NCBI RefSeq assembly: GCF_009193295.2
Contig: NZ_CP059973.1
Location: 3,162,001 to 3,226,000, forward strand
Direction of reading: 5' to 3'
DNA: 64,000 nt
Origin: Bacteroides luhongzhouii
GTDB taxonomy: Bacteria > Bacteroidota > Bacteroidia > Bacteroidales > Bacteroidaceae
In this document: one piece after another, positions 30,529 through 39,786 of the stretch
Numbering within the stretch: position 1 is the stretch's first letter
Layout: the number at the start of each line of letters is the position of its first letter
Program-made: the position numbers and the translations under genes
The notes under the pieces: generated by a model
Told to the model about the DNA's origin: nothing
Database searches by the model: none
The model's input: the letters and a program-made list of their open reading frames with translations, nothing else

Positions 30529-30586
30529 CAAGTCCCGCAGAGTGAATATTTGTAATAGACATTACAGATATCCTCTGCGGGACTTG
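30529..30586. terminator. Hairpin between the YeiH gene and recA
   Basis: The perfect stem AAGTCCCGCAGAG / CTCTGCGGGACTT encloses a 29-base loop. A second small hairpin at 30501-30526 (TTCTCCT/AGGAGA) flanks it. Neither has a strong T run, so efficiency is uncertain. Confidence 0.55.
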
Positions 30587-30607
30587 ATGTATCGGGGAGA
30601 ACTTCTT

Positions 30608-31642
30608 TTATTTCTTCTTCAATTCTTCGAAGATCAATCCTTCCAGTTCTTCAGCCAATTCAGGATTATCCATGATACATTGCTTGGCGGCATCACGTCC
30701 TTGTCCTAATTTAGTGTCGTTGTAGCTATACCATGAACCACTTTTCTTGATGATTCCCAAGTCAGCACCCAAGTCGATGATTTCTCCGGAATGGGAGATA
30801 CCTTCACCGAACATGATGTCAAATTCAGCTCTGCGGAAAGGAGGTGCTACTTTATTCTTCACCACTTTCACCTTAGTCAGTTTACCAAGAATCTCTTCGC
30901 CATCTTTGATAGGTTGGCTACCACGGATATCCAGACGTACAGAAGCGTAGAACTTCAAAGCGTTACCACCAGTTGTTGTTTCCGGATTACCGAACATAAC
31001 GCCGATCTTCTCACGCAACTGGTTGATGAAAATACAAGTCGTACGTGTCTTGCTCACAGCAGCCGTCAATTTACGGAGTGCCTGCGACATCAAACGTGCC
31101 TGAAGACCTACTTTGTTGTCACCCATGTCGCCCTCAATTTCCGCTTTAGGAGTCAGTGCGGCTACAGAGTCAATAACGATGATGTCGATAGCAGAAGAAC
31201 GGATCAGTTGTTCCGCAATCTCCAACGCCTGCTCTCCGTTATCCGGTTGAGAGATGTAAAGATCATCGATATTTACGCCTAGTTTAGATGCGTAGAAACG
31301 GTCGAAAGCGTGTTCGGCATCAATAAAAGCAGCGATACCTCCGGCCTTTTGTGCTTCAGCAATGGCGTGAATAGCCAATGTTGTTTTACCGGAAGACTCC
31401 GGGCCATAGATTTCGATGATTCTACCTCTAGGATAACCTCCAACGCCAAGTGCCACGTTCAGGGCAATAGAGCCTGTCGGGATCACTTCTACTTGTTCAA
31501 CACTATCATCACCCATTTTCATGATAGAACCTTTACCGAAGCTCTTTTCTATCTTTTCCATGGCAGCCTGTAAGGCTTTTAGTTTTTCGCTTGATGCCAT
31601 TTTATTATCTGTTTCAAAATTAAGTTCGTCTTTCTTTGCCAT
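30608..31642 (-). CDS. recA: Recombinase RecA
   Basis: 344 residues. It forms filaments on single-stranded DNA, drives strand exchange and triggers LexA-type self-cleavage. Motifs in order: Walker [10 protein letters not shown] (about 80-88), the catalytic Glu in FIDAEHAFD, Walker [14 protein letters not shown]1 with [22 protein letters not shown]2 [21 protein letters not shown] and the acidic C-terminal tail. It is the last gene of a minus-strand group after carboxynorspermidine dehydrogenase and the peroxiredoxin, 25 bases after the latter. Confidence 0.98.
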   Translation of the reverse strand: MAKKDELNFETDNKMASSEKLKALQAAMEKIEKSFGKGSIMKMGDDSVEQVEVIPTGSIALNVALGVGGYPRGRIIEIYGPESSGKTTLAIHAIAEAQKAGGIAAFIDAEHAFDRFYASKLGVNIDDLYISQPDNGEQALEIAEQLIRSSAIDIIVIDSVAALTPKAEIEGDMGDNKVGLQARLMSQALRKLTAAVSKTRTTCIFINQLREKIGVMFGNPETTTGGNALKFYASVRLDIRGSQPIKDGEEILGKLTKVKVVKNKVAPPFRRAEFDIMFGEGISHSGEIIDLGADLGIIKKSGSWYSYNDTKLGQGRDAAKQCIMDNPELAEELEGLIFEELKKK

Positions 31643-31667
31643 ACCTTATTCTTATATAATTAAGGAG

Positions 31668-32123
31668 TTATTGATTTAAAATCTGTGAGGCATGTTCCTT
31701 GGTCTTCACTTCTTTGGGAGTGATAATCCGTTCTACGATTCCTTCTTCATTTATCAGGAAAGTAGTGCGGAAAGTCCCCATGTAAGCACGTCCGTACAGT
31801 TTCTTTTCTCCCCATACTCCAAATTCTTCTACTAACTTTTTGTCAGTGTCAGCAATCAGAGTGAAAGGAAGATTGTTCTTTTCGATGAATTTCTGGTGCG
31901 ACTTTTCATTGTCTACGCTGACACCGATTACTTCATAGCCGGCTTTACGTAGTTCGGAATAGTTGTCGCGCAGATTACACGCTTGTGCGGTGCAACCTGA
32001 TGTACTGTCCTTTGGGTAGAAGTACAATACAATTTTTTTTCCTTTATAAGCACTTAAATGGATTTCTTCGCCTTTCTCATTGATACCCAAGACTTCCGGT
32101 GCTTTATCTCCTACGTTTATCAT
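31668..32123 (-). CDS. bcp: Peroxiredoxin of the BCP/PrxQ type
   Basis: 151 residues from the ATG at 32123 (a TTG at 32144 is also in frame but less likely). It reduces hydroperoxides using thioredoxin. The active-site segment YFYPKDSTSGCTAQACNLRDN holds the peroxidatic Cys (GCT) and, five residues on, the resolving Cys (QAC), the PrxQ/BCP arrangement. The fold is completed by VIGVSVDNEKSHQKF and the conserved arginine in GTFRTTFLI. It begins 30 bases after the dehydrogenase stop. Confidence 0.93.
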   Translation of the reverse strand: MINVGDKAPEVLGINEKGEEIHLSAYKGKKIVLYFYPKDSTSGCTAQACNLRDNYSELRKAGYEVIGVSVDNEKSHQKFIEKNNLPFTLIADTDKKLVEEFGVWGEKKLYGRAYMGTFRTTFLINEEGIVERIITPKEVKTKEHASQILNQ

Positions 32124-32152
32124 AACTTTCTTTTTAATGAGCAAGTGTACTC

Positions 32153-33346
32153 TTATAATTCCAAATCCTTGTCAAACTCTTCATGCCAGGGAAGACCTTG
32201 CTTATTGAGTTGTTCCATGAACGGATCCGGATTGAATTCTTCCACGTTGTTTACACCCGGACGGTTCCATTCGCCTTTGAAGAACATCATGGCTCCAATC
32301 ATTGCCGGAACTCCGGTGGTGTAGCTAACTCCCTGCATACCAGTTTCCTGATAAGCTTCCTGGTGACTACAGTTGTTGTATACATAGTAAGTACGTTCCT
32401 TACCATCTTTCAGACCACGGATACGACAACCGATAGAAGTTTCTCCTTCGTAGTTTTCTCCTAAATCCTGCGGGTTAGGCAATACAGCTTTCAAGAATTG
32501 TAATGGTACAATCTTCATTCCGTTATAGTCAACCTCGTCGATTCGTGCCATACCGATGTTTTGGATAACACGTAAATGGGTTAAATACTCCTGTCCGAAA
32601 GTCATCCAGAAACGTGCACGTTTGATAGTCGGATAATGTTTCACCAATGATTCCAGTTCTTCGTGATAAAGAAGATAAGAGTCACGTGGACCGATGTTCG
32701 GGTATGTCAGGTCTTTGTGGATTTCCAACGGACCGGTAGTAACCCATTCGCCATTCTCGAAATAGCGTCCGTTCTGTGTAATTTCGCGGATGTTGATTTC
32801 CGGATTGAAGTTTGTAGCAAAAGCCTTATGGTGGTTACCTGCATTGCAGTCTACAATGTCCAGATATTGAATCTCATCAAAATAATGTTTAGCTGCATAA
32901 GCAGTATAGATACCGCTTACTCCCGGGTCGAATCCGCAACCGAGGATAGCTGTCAGACCTGCTTCTTTAAAACGATCGTGATAAGCCCACTGCCAGCTAT
33001 ATTCAAAATGAGCTTCATCTTTCGGCTCATAGTTAGCGGTGTCCAGATAGTTCACTCCAGCTTTCAGACAAGCTTCCATAATCGTCAGATCCTGATAAGG
33101 GAGAGCTACATTAATCACCATTTCCGGTTTGAAATCATTGAATAAGGCTACCAGCTCTTCTACATTGTCTGCGTCAACTTTAGCTGTTTTTATATTGGGG
33201 TTACCTATTGCCTCGACGATTTTATCGCATTTCTCTTTCGTACGACTGGCAATCATGATATCTGTAAATACATCGGCATTTTGTGCCACTTTGTGTGCAA
33301 CGACAGTGCCAACACCGCCCGCACCAATAATAAGAACTCTACCCAT
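32153..33346 (-). CDS. Carboxynorspermidine dehydrogenase (saccharopine dehydrogenase family)
   Basis: 397 residues. The N-terminal Rossmann fold carries VLIIGAGGVGTVVAHK; later segments VNYLDTANYEP, LTAILGCGFDPGVSG and ARFWMTFGQEYLTHL fit carboxynorspermidine (or carboxyspermidine) synthase. The enzyme joins aspartate semialdehyde to a diamine in the alternative route to (nor)spermidine common in gut Bacteroides. The partner decarboxylase NspC is not in this window. It heads the group with the peroxiredoxin and recA. Confidence 0.88.
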   Translation of the reverse strand: MGRVLIIGAGGVGTVVAHKVAQNADVFTDIMIASRTKEKCDKIVEAIGNPNIKTAKVDADNVEELVALFNDFKPEMVINVALPYQDLTIMEACLKAGVNYLDTANYEPKDEAHFEYSWQWAYHDRFKEAGLTAILGCGFDPGVSGIYTAYAAKHYFDEIQYLDIVDCNAGNHHKAFATNFNPEINIREITQNGRYFENGEWVTTGPLEIHKDLTYPNIGPRDSYLLYHEELESLVKHYPTIKRARFWMTFGQEYLTHLRVIQNIGMARIDEVDYNGMKIVPLQFLKAVLPNPQDLGENYEGETSIGCRIRGLKDGKERTYYVYNNCSHQEAYQETGMQGVSYTTGVPAMIGAMMFFKGEWNRPGVNNVEEFNPDPFMEQLNKQGLPWHEEFDKDLEL

Positions 33347-33444
33347 TTCGTTAATTGCGAATTAAAATATTAAGAATATTAGAATTGTTAGCTTTGCAAA
33401 TATACGTGATTATTTTCAGATAATCATTGCGCAGCTACTCCTTT

Positions 33445-34728
33445 TTATTTGTAACGTTGCAAGGTTCCGTTTTCGAATTCCAGCGTTTTGCCATTGTAGA
33501 ACCAGGTTTCGAAACGACTGTCTTTTTTCAGCTCGATTTCTATCGGATCGCCAATGGATAAACGACATTCTACTGTGCTCATTCCTGCCTCCAAATCACC
33601 TCGGGAGATAATCTGCCAACGGCTTTCTGTAATGCCCGGATATTTCTTATGTATATCCTCGAATCCGAAAAAGTCCTCGATATAATTATCGTTTTTGACA
33701 ATCACGTCATATTTCAGATCTGTTTCCAATTCATAGATTGCCCCGTCCCTGTCCGTTAATGATAGAATAGCCAAGCTACTGGGAGGAGATAATTTAATCT
33801 TTTTTATTTGCAGAACCGTATATCGGGGCAGGTGAATACGTGATTCGGTCTGTTTATCTTCAAAAGATACGATTCTTTTGGCAGGCAGCATTTTTTTAGG
33901 ATAAACGGTCATTCCCAAGTATTTATTTTTCAGACTTTCAATAGTTCCCAGACTCTTGTTGGTGAAGCTGAATGCATTTGAAAAATATTTCATTCTCTTT
34001 TCGCCTTGAAAATCATTCAGGTCCATGCCGGAGTTTGTTCGTGAGAGAGCGACTTCCAAATAATAAGAATGTCCCTGTGTATCTTTGAATACGATCTTCA
34101 CAGGATATGCCTGGCTGCCGACTCCGATAGCGGTAATCGTAGCTTCCGTATTGACAGGAACTGCTATATCCCGGTAGCCGGAATAATTGTTGGCATCGTC
34201 TACCCGGGCACTTTCAGATTGTATATAGACTGTTTTTCCTACTAACAACTCCTTGGCAGTATCTACATCTTTCAGATAAACCAATCCATTGATACCGGCA
34301 CGGGGAGCTTTCTCGCAAATCTGGTCCAGCCGCATGTTCTTTATGTCATAATAATATTTTCCTTCCTCACATTCGAATACGAAGCGAGTGGAATAGTTAG
34401 TTCCGGTTGATATATTTTGAGCCTTCTCTTCTGTTCCCGTGAAAGTGAGAATCTTGTGCTTCAGCAGGCTGTTGTCTATTCCTTTTTCGGTGTCGTAGCT
34501 GGAAAGAGTAGGAAGGAACATGTTCCGTGTAGAAGGAACAAACATAAATTTCATTCCTGGTGTCCATTTACACAGCGGTTGCAGTGGGAAGTTACTTTTG
34601 ATGAACTGCTCTTCTTCGCCTACAGGGATTTCCTGCGTGGAAGGAGTAGTGACAATGTAATCACTTTGAGCTGTGATAGGACACCTGCCACAACAGAATA
34701 GAATTAAAGACAGGGCAATTATTCTCAT
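33445..34728 (-). CDS. Secreted hypothetical protein
   Basis: 427 residues with a signal peptide (MRIIALSLILFCCGRCPITAQ). I do not recognise a family. Two related stretches are visible: LLVGKTVYIQSESARVDDANN and YLGMTVYPKKMLPAKRIVSFED, each followed by a beta-rich segment, which suggests repeated small beta domains (roughly 170-235 and 270-350). Alternating hydrophobic strands and many charged turns fit a periplasmic or surface beta protein. Stands alone, divergent from the META-domain gene. Confidence 0.6.
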   Translation of the reverse strand: MRIIALSLILFCCGRCPITAQSDYIVTTPSTQEIPVGEEEQFIKSNFPLQPLCKWTPGMKFMFVPSTRNMFLPTLSSYDTEKGIDNSLLKHKILTFTGTEEKAQNISTGTNYSTRFVFECEEGKYYYDIKNMRLDQICEKAPRAGINGLVYLKDVDTAKELLVGKTVYIQSESARVDDANNYSGYRDIAVPVNTEATITAIGVGSQAYPVKIVFKDTQGHSYYLEVALSRTNSGMDLNDFQGEKRMKYFSNAFSFTNKSLGTIESLKNKYLGMTVYPKKMLPAKRIVSFEDKQTESRIHLPRYTVLQIKKIKLSPPSSLAILSLTDRDGAIYELETDLKYDVIVKNDNYIEDFFGFEDIHKKYPGITESRWQIISRGDLEAGMSTVECRLSIGDPIEIELKKDSRFETWFYNGKTLEFENGTLQRYK

Positions 34729-34834
34729 ATTTGTTTACTTTAAGTGAACTATGTAAATTGTTCGTTTGTTGTATATCTATTGGCAAATGTATATATTTTA
34801 TGTTGTATTGGATGTTATTTCCCAATCTTTTTGA

Positions 34835-34842
34835 TATCTTTG
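34835..34842 (+). promoter_or_regulatory. -7 box of the META-domain gene
   Basis: TATCTTTG, 31 bases before the ATG at 34874. Confidence 0.6.
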
Positions 34843-34873
34843 CCCCTGATTTTAACTTAAACGTTATAACAAT

Positions 34874-35662
34874 ATGAAGAAAGTATTTGTTTCAATTTGC
34901 ATTGCTGGTGCAGCACTTGCAATGTCTTCGTGCCGTTCGGTTGAGAAGGCAATCCCCCTATCATCTATTAATGGTGAATGGAATATCATAGAAGTCAATG
35001 GCTCGAAAATTACTCCGGGCGAAAGTAGAACCCTTCCTTTTATCGCTTTTGATACAGCAACCGGTCGTGTGTCCGGCAATAGTGGCTGTAATCGTATGAT
35101 GGGTAGCTTCGATGTAAATGCGAAGCCGGGAAGCCTTGAACTTACAGGAATGGCTAGTACCCGAATGATGTGTCCGGATATGACTACTGAAAATAATGTG
35201 TTGAATGCTTTTGCTCAAGTAAAAGGATACAAGAAGGCAGGTAAAGACAAGATGTATCTTTGCAATTCGTCCAACCGTCCGGTTGTCGTTCTACAAAAAA
35301 AGGAGGCTGATGTGAAACTTTCGGTTTTGAATGGAGAATGGAAAATTAAAGAAGTGAATGGTGAAGCAATTCCTTCCGGTATGGAAAAACAACCTTTCAT
35401 TGCTTTTGATGTGAAGAAAAAGACCATTCATGGCAATGCAGGATGTAATTTGATTAATGGTGGTTTTGAAACCAGTACAAGTAATGCCAAATCTATTTCT
35501 TTCCCGGGAGTAGCAAGCACAATGATGGCTTGTCCTGATATGGAAACAGAAGGTAAGGTGCTGAAAGCTATCAATGAAGTGAAATCCTTCGATGTGTTGT
35601 CCGGTGGTGGCATTGGTTTGTATGATGCAAACGGTGCATTGGTCATCGTGTTGGAAAAGTAA
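34874..35662 (+). CDS. Lipoprotein with two META (HslJ-like) domains
   Basis: 262 residues. The lipoprotein signal ends in ALAMSSC (Cys 20). Two META domains follow, about 35-130 and 150-250, sharing NGEW-I-EVNG, PFIAFD, SGNSGCN / HGNAGCN and the ASTRMMCPDM / ASTMMACPDM motif, so the gene arose by tandem duplication. META proteins such as E. coli HslJ are linked to heat or antibiotic stress; mechanism unknown. It sits between a promoter box and a strong terminator, hence a single-gene transcript. Confidence 0.88.
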   Translation: MKKVFVSICIAGAALAMSSCRSVEKAIPLSSINGEWNIIEVNGSKITPGESRTLPFIAFDTATGRVSGNSGCNRMMGSFDVNAKPGSLELTGMASTRMMCPDMTTENNVLNAFAQVKGYKKAGKDKMYLCNSSNRPVVVLQKKEADVKLSVLNGEWKIKEVNGEAIPSGMEKQPFIAFDVKKKTIHGNAGCNLINGGFETSTSNAKSISFPGVASTMMACPDMETEGKVLKAINEVKSFDVLSGGGIGLYDANGALVIVLEK

Positions 35663-35684
35663 AAGAAGAATTATATATAATAGG

Positions 35685-35727
35685 ATATGCCTGTGTCGCA
35701 CTTGACGACACAGGCATATTTTTTTTC
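35685..35727 (+). terminator. Terminator after the META-domain gene
   Basis: A 14-bp stem ATATGCCTGTGTCG / CGACACAGGCATAT with a 7-base loop, then T8. Confidence 0.9.
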
Positions 35728-35867
35728 CTTTATCGAACCAGAACCGCTTGTATTTGTTTAAAGAAACAGTTACTGATTGGCTTTGGATATGACTATGTCA
35801 GCAGTGTTTATTTATTAAAACTGTCTTTTTGGCAGATATTATGTCATGCATTCGTATAATTTCCTTT

Positions 35868-35882
35868 TGGCACACGGTTTGC
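35868..35882 (+). promoter_or_regulatory. Sigma-54-like -24/-12 element upstream of dnaK
   Basis: TGGCAC (35868-35873), five bases, TTGC (35879-35882): GG and GC are exactly 10 bases apart, as in sigma-54 promoters. No TAnnTTTG box is seen in the 260 bases before dnaK. Transcription would start near 35894. Confidence 0.4.
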
Positions 35883-35893
35883 TTTTTAATAAG

Positions 35894-35942
35894 CGTCCGT
35901 TCGCGACGAAGCTCCCTGATAAGAGCAGAGAAACAACCGGAC
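35894..35942 (+). promoter_or_regulatory. Possible three-way-junction leader of dnaK
   Basis: GTCCG (35894-35898) pairs with CGGAC (35938-35942), enclosing TTCG-CGA-CGAA and GCTC-CCTGATAA-GAGC hairpins in direct succession. It begins where the sigma-54-like element would start transcription. The stems are short, so chance pairing is possible. Confidence 0.4.
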
Positions 35943-35986
35943 AAAAAGAAATCATTGAATAAATAATAAATAAAAAAATAACGATC

Positions 35987-37900
35987 ATGGGAAAAATTAT
36001 TGGTATTGACTTAGGAACTACAAACTCTTGTGTTGCCGTATTCGAAGGTAACGAACCTGTAGTAATTGCAAACAGTGAAGGTAAACGTACGACTCCTTCT
36101 GTTGTTGCTTTCGTTGATGGTGGCGAACGTAAAGTGGGGGATCCTGCAAAACGTCAGGCTATTACGAACCCTACACGTACAATCTTCTCTATCAAACGTT
36201 TCATGGGTGAAACGTGGGATCAGGTACAAAAAGAAGTGACTCGTGTTCCTTATAAAGTAGTGAAAGGTGACAATAACACTCCACGTGTTGACATCGACGG
36301 ACGTCTGTATACTCCGCAGGAAATCTCTGCAATGATTCTTCAGAAAATGAAGAAAACTGCTGAAGACTATCTCGGACAGGAAGTAACAGAAGCTGTTATC
36401 ACCGTTCCTGCCTATTTCTCCGACTCTCAACGTCAGGCTACAAAAGAAGCCGGACAGATTGCCGGTCTGGAAGTAAAACGTATTGTAAACGAACCGACAG
36501 CCGCAGCTCTTGCTTACGGTTTGGATAAGGCTCACAAAGATATGAAGATTGCTGTATTCGACCTTGGTGGTGGTACATTCGATATCTCTATCCTCGAATT
36601 CGGTGGTGGTGTGTTTGAAGTTCTTTCTACAAACGGTGATACTCACCTTGGTGGTGACGACTTCGACCAGGTAATCATCAACTGGCTGGTACAGGAATTC
36701 AAGAACGACGAAGGTGCTGACTTGACTCAGGATCCGATGGCTTTGCAACGTCTGAAAGAAGCTGCTGAAAAAGCTAAGATTGAACTTTCTTCTTCTACAA
36801 GTACTGAAATCAACTTGCCGTATATCATGCCGGTAGGTGGTGTGCCTAAGCACTTGGTGAAGACTTTGACTCGTGCAAAATTCGAATCTTTGGCTCACGA
36901 ATTGATTCAGGCTTGTCTTGAGCCATGTAAGAAAGCAATGAGCGACGCAGGTCTGAACAATGCTGATATTGATGAAGTAATCCTTGTAGGTGGTTCTTCC
37001 CGTATTCCGGCTGTTCAGAAGTTGGTAGAAGATTTCTTCGGCAAGACTCCTTCTAAAGGTGTGAATCCGGATGAAGTGGTAGCTATTGGTGCGGCTGTAC
37101 AGGGTGCTGTTTTGACAGATGAAATCAAAGGTGTAGTATTGTTGGATGTTACTCCGTTGTCAATGGGTATTGAAACACTGGGTGGTGTGATGACTAAGTT
37201 GATCGACGCTAACACTACCATTCCGGCTCGTAAGAGTGAAACATTCTCTACTGCTGCCGATAACCAGACGGAAGTTACTATCCATGTATTACAGGGAGAA
37301 CGTCCGATGGCTGCACAGAACAAATCAATCGGTCAGTTCAACTTGACAGGTATTGCTCCGGCTCGTCGTGGTGTTCCTCAAATTGAGGTTACATTCGATA
37401 TTGATGCGAATGGTATCTTGAAAGTATCTGCTAAAGATAAGGCTACCGGTAAAGAACAGGCTATCCGTATCGAAGCATCCAGCGGCTTGAGCAAGGAAGA
37501 AATCGAAAAGATGAAGGCCGAAGCTGAAGCTAATGCTGAAGCAGATAAGAAAGAACGTGAGAAAATCGACAAGCTGAATCAGGCTGACAGCGTAATCTTC
37601 TCTACTGAAAATCAGTTGAAAGAATTAGGTGATAAGTTGCCTGCTGATAAGAAAGCTCCGATTGAAGCTGCTTTGCAGAAATTGAAAGATGCTCACAAAG
37701 CACAGGATTTGGCGGCTATCGACACTGCTATGGCAGAAATCAATACTGCCTTCCAAGCTGCAAGTGCTGAAATGTATGCACAAAGCGGTGCACAAGGTGG
37801 AGCACAGGCTGGTCCTGATATGAATGGTGGTGCTGGGCAGCAAGATAACAGCAAGCACGGAGATAACGTTCAGGATGCTGACTTCGAGGAAGTGAAATAA
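35987..37900 (+). CDS. dnaK: Molecular chaperone DnaK (Hsp70)
   Basis: 637 residues. The ATPase domain (1-380) shows [30 protein letters not shown], the phosphate-2 loop [13 protein letters not shown] and [11 protein letters not shown]; the linker [10 protein letters not shown] leads into the substrate-binding domain (about 390-600). The tail is Gly/Gln/Ala-rich (GAQGGAQAG) and ends in the co-chaperone-binding DADFEEVK, close to the EEVD-like end of bacterial DnaK. Single-gene transcript: dnaJ and grpE are not adjacent. The leader is unusual. Confidence 0.98.
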   Translation: MGKIIGIDLGTTNSCVAVFEGNEPVVIANSEGKRTTPSVVAFVDGGERKVGDPAKRQAITNPTRTIFSIKRFMGETWDQVQKEVTRVPYKVVKGDNNTPRVDIDGRLYTPQEISAMILQKMKKTAEDYLGQEVTEAVITVPAYFSDSQRQATKEAGQIAGLEVKRIVNEPTAAALAYGLDKAHKDMKIAVFDLGGGTFDISILEFGGGVFEVLSTNGDTHLGGDDFDQVIINWLVQEFKNDEGADLTQDPMALQRLKEAAEKAKIELSSSTSTEINLPYIMPVGGVPKHLVKTLTRAKFESLAHELIQACLEPCKKAMSDAGLNNADIDEVILVGGSSRIPAVQKLVEDFFGKTPSKGVNPDEVVAIGAAVQGAVLTDEIKGVVLLDVTPLSMGIETLGGVMTKLIDANTTIPARKSETFSTAADNQTEVTIHVLQGERPMAAQNKSIGQFNLTGIAPARRGVPQIEVTFDIDANGILKVSAKDKATGKEQAIRIEASSGLSKEEIEKMKAEAEANAEADKKEREKIDKLNQADSVIFSTENQLKELGDKLPADKKAPIEAALQKLKDAHKAQDLAAIDTAMAEINTAFQAASAEMYAQSGAQGGAQAGPDMNGGAGQQDNSKHGDNVQDADFEEVK

Positions 37901-37934
37901 GATCGCTGAAAAAGACGATTGAAATAAAATAATA

Positions 37935-37976
37935 GAAAAGAGCTGAAAGTCATAAACTTTCAGCTCTTTTTGTTTT
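37935..37976 (+). terminator. Terminator after dnaK
   Basis: A near-perfect stem AAAAGAGCTGAAAG / CTTTCAGCTCTTTT, then T-rich TGTTTTT. Confidence 0.85.
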
Positions 37977-38078
37977 TGAATAACCATTGTTTTATATCAG
38001 GTTGTTTGAAAAGATACCTATATGTCTTTTTTTTAGGGCGATTTGTCGAATAAATTTTTTAGTAACGAGAATCTAACG

Positions 38079-38086
38079 TATCTTTG
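38079..38086 (+). promoter_or_regulatory. -7 box of the M64 peptidase gene
   Basis: TATCTTTG, 26 bases before the ATG at 38113. Confidence 0.6.
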
Positions 38087-38112
38087 GTATAACAAAATAA
38101 CATTTAACGGGT

Positions 38113-39753
38113 ATGAGAACAATTTATCTTCTATTATTTCCCTTGTGTTTGTTTTTTATAGTATCCTGTGCTGAAGACGAAGTAGATCCTAACTTCTCGA
38201 TAGAGAATGTCGGATATGTCGTGATGGGTTCGGCTAAAGGTTCGCAGGTAACAATCAGTTTTACGAGTACCCGTGAATGGAAAGCGAGTACTGCTGCCGA
38301 TTGGTTTACAATCGCTCCGGCTTCGGGGGAAGCGGGGACATGCGACATTGCGCTTACAGCTACCAGTGAGAATGTAACAGGAAGTGTACGTACAGCGATG
38401 CTTACATTGACTTCCGGGATGTTGACGCAAGATATAACCATAGAGCAGGAGGTGGCAGAATTCGTCAATCTGGAGCAGAATACATATAATGTTCCCGCTG
38501 AAGGTGGAGAACTGGATATTAAATTTTCTACGAATATAGCTGAAGATGAATTATTGATTTATGGTTCTTTGGGTACTGGCACTTGGCTAACGCAGGAAGC
38601 AAAAACTCGTACATCATCTTCCTACATGCTTAACCTGACTGTACTGCCTAATACTGATGGCGTTTCACGTATCGCTTATATCTACTTTGTGAGAGTGACA
38701 GATATGGAATCTATGGTAGTGGAGATGGTTACTATTATACAAAGAGGTAATGTTACAAATGAATCTACTGATTATTCGTCAGATAAAAAAGTACGTATTC
38801 TGCAGACTGCAAAGCTGGGAAAAGGTCTTCCTATTGTGCTTATGGGCGATGGATTTATAGATACTGAAATTAACGATGGAACTTATGACGCCGTTATGGA
38901 CAAAGCTTTTGAGAATCTCTTTACGGAAGAACCTATCAAGTCACTTCGAGATTATTTTAATGTATATGCAGTAACTGCGGTTTCGAAACACAATCTTTTT
39001 GGTATAGGATATGAAACAGCGCTTGGTTGTGAATTGGCGGGTGGAAACAGTACGGGGATTTCCGGTGAAGATAATGCTGTACAACGTTATGTACAATGCG
39101 TGGATAATATAGATATGAGTGAAACATTGGCTGTTGTAATTCTAAATTCTCCTGCGTATGCAGGAACTACTTATTTTGGTTATACTAATCAGACGAAAGT
39201 GGTTGAGTTTGCTATTGCTTATTGTCCGGTGATATATGATTTGCAAAGTGAAAGTTTCAGGCAGGTACTTGTACACGAGGCTGTTGGACATGGCTTTGCC
39301 AAATTGGAAGATGAGTATGCTTATCAGGAAAATGGGACTATTTCTTCTAAAGAAATAAAAAATGTTCAGTATCTGCAGACATTAGGATGGGCGCAGAATG
39401 TTGATTTTACATCCGATCCATCTCAGGTGCTTTGGTCGGCTTTCTTGAGTGATAATCGGTATGCGTCAGAAAAACTGGGAGTATTTGAAGGTGCATGTAC
39501 TTATATAAAAGGTGCGTATCGTCCTTCAGAAGAGAGTATGATGAATAGTAATACCGAGGGATTTAATGCTCCTTCCCGTAAAGCGATATATAATAAAATA
39601 ATGGAAAGAAGTTTGGGAAAACAAATGGCTTATGAGGAGTTTGCCGCATTTGATTTGCAGAATAAATCACAAACGCGCAGTGCTAAATCAACTGTAAGAC
39701 CAGGTAAGCCATTCACGCGTCCTCACTTTGTAAATAGAATGTTAGATAAGTAA
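38113..39753 (+). CDS. BACON-domain lipoprotein with M64 (IgA-peptidase-like) metalloprotease domain
   Basis: 546 residues. Lipoprotein signal with Cys 19 (FFIVSCAED). Two BACON-type beta domains (about 30-115 and 120-210, with WKASTAADWFTIAPASGEAG) precede the M64 protease domain (about 225-500). The zinc site is HEAVGH at 388-393 followed by GFAKLEDEY, the M64 signature. M64 includes a Clostridium IgA protease; in Bacteroides the substrates are mostly unknown, and BACON domains often bind glycans or mucin. Probably exposed on the cell surface. Confidence 0.88.
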   Translation: MRTIYLLLFPLCLFFIVSCAEDEVDPNFSIENVGYVVMGSAKGSQVTISFTSTREWKASTAADWFTIAPASGEAGTCDIALTATSENVTGSVRTAMLTLTSGMLTQDITIEQEVAEFVNLEQNTYNVPAEGGELDIKFSTNIAEDELLIYGSLGTGTWLTQEAKTRTSSSYMLNLTVLPNTDGVSRIAYIYFVRVTDMESMVVEMVTIIQRGNVTNESTDYSSDKKVRILQTAKLGKGLPIVLMGDGFIDTEINDGTYDAVMDKAFENLFTEEPIKSLRDYFNVYAVTAVSKHNLFGIGYETALGCELAGGNSTGISGEDNAVQRYVQCVDNIDMSETLAVVILNSPAYAGTTYFGYTNQTKVVEFAIAYCPVIYDLQSESFRQVLVHEAVGHGFAKLEDEYAYQENGTISSKEIKNVQYLQTLGWAQNVDFTSDPSQVLWSAFLSDNRYASEKLGVFEGACTYIKGAYRPSEESMMNSNTEGFNAPSRKAIYNKIMERSLGKQMAYEEFAAFDLQNKSQTRSAKSTVRPGKPFTRPHFVNRMLDK

Positions 39754-39786
39754 AGCAGATGTATTCCATTCTGGCTTAGATACAAA

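Noticed and set aside
35728..35986. CIRCE operator upstream of dnaK
   Set aside because: No TTAGCACTC-N9-GAGTGCTAA-like inverted repeat is present.
36011..36898. 295-codon frame opposite dnaK
   Set aside because: It lies fully antisense to the conserved ATPase domain; its composition is that of a shadow frame, with no promoter or start context.
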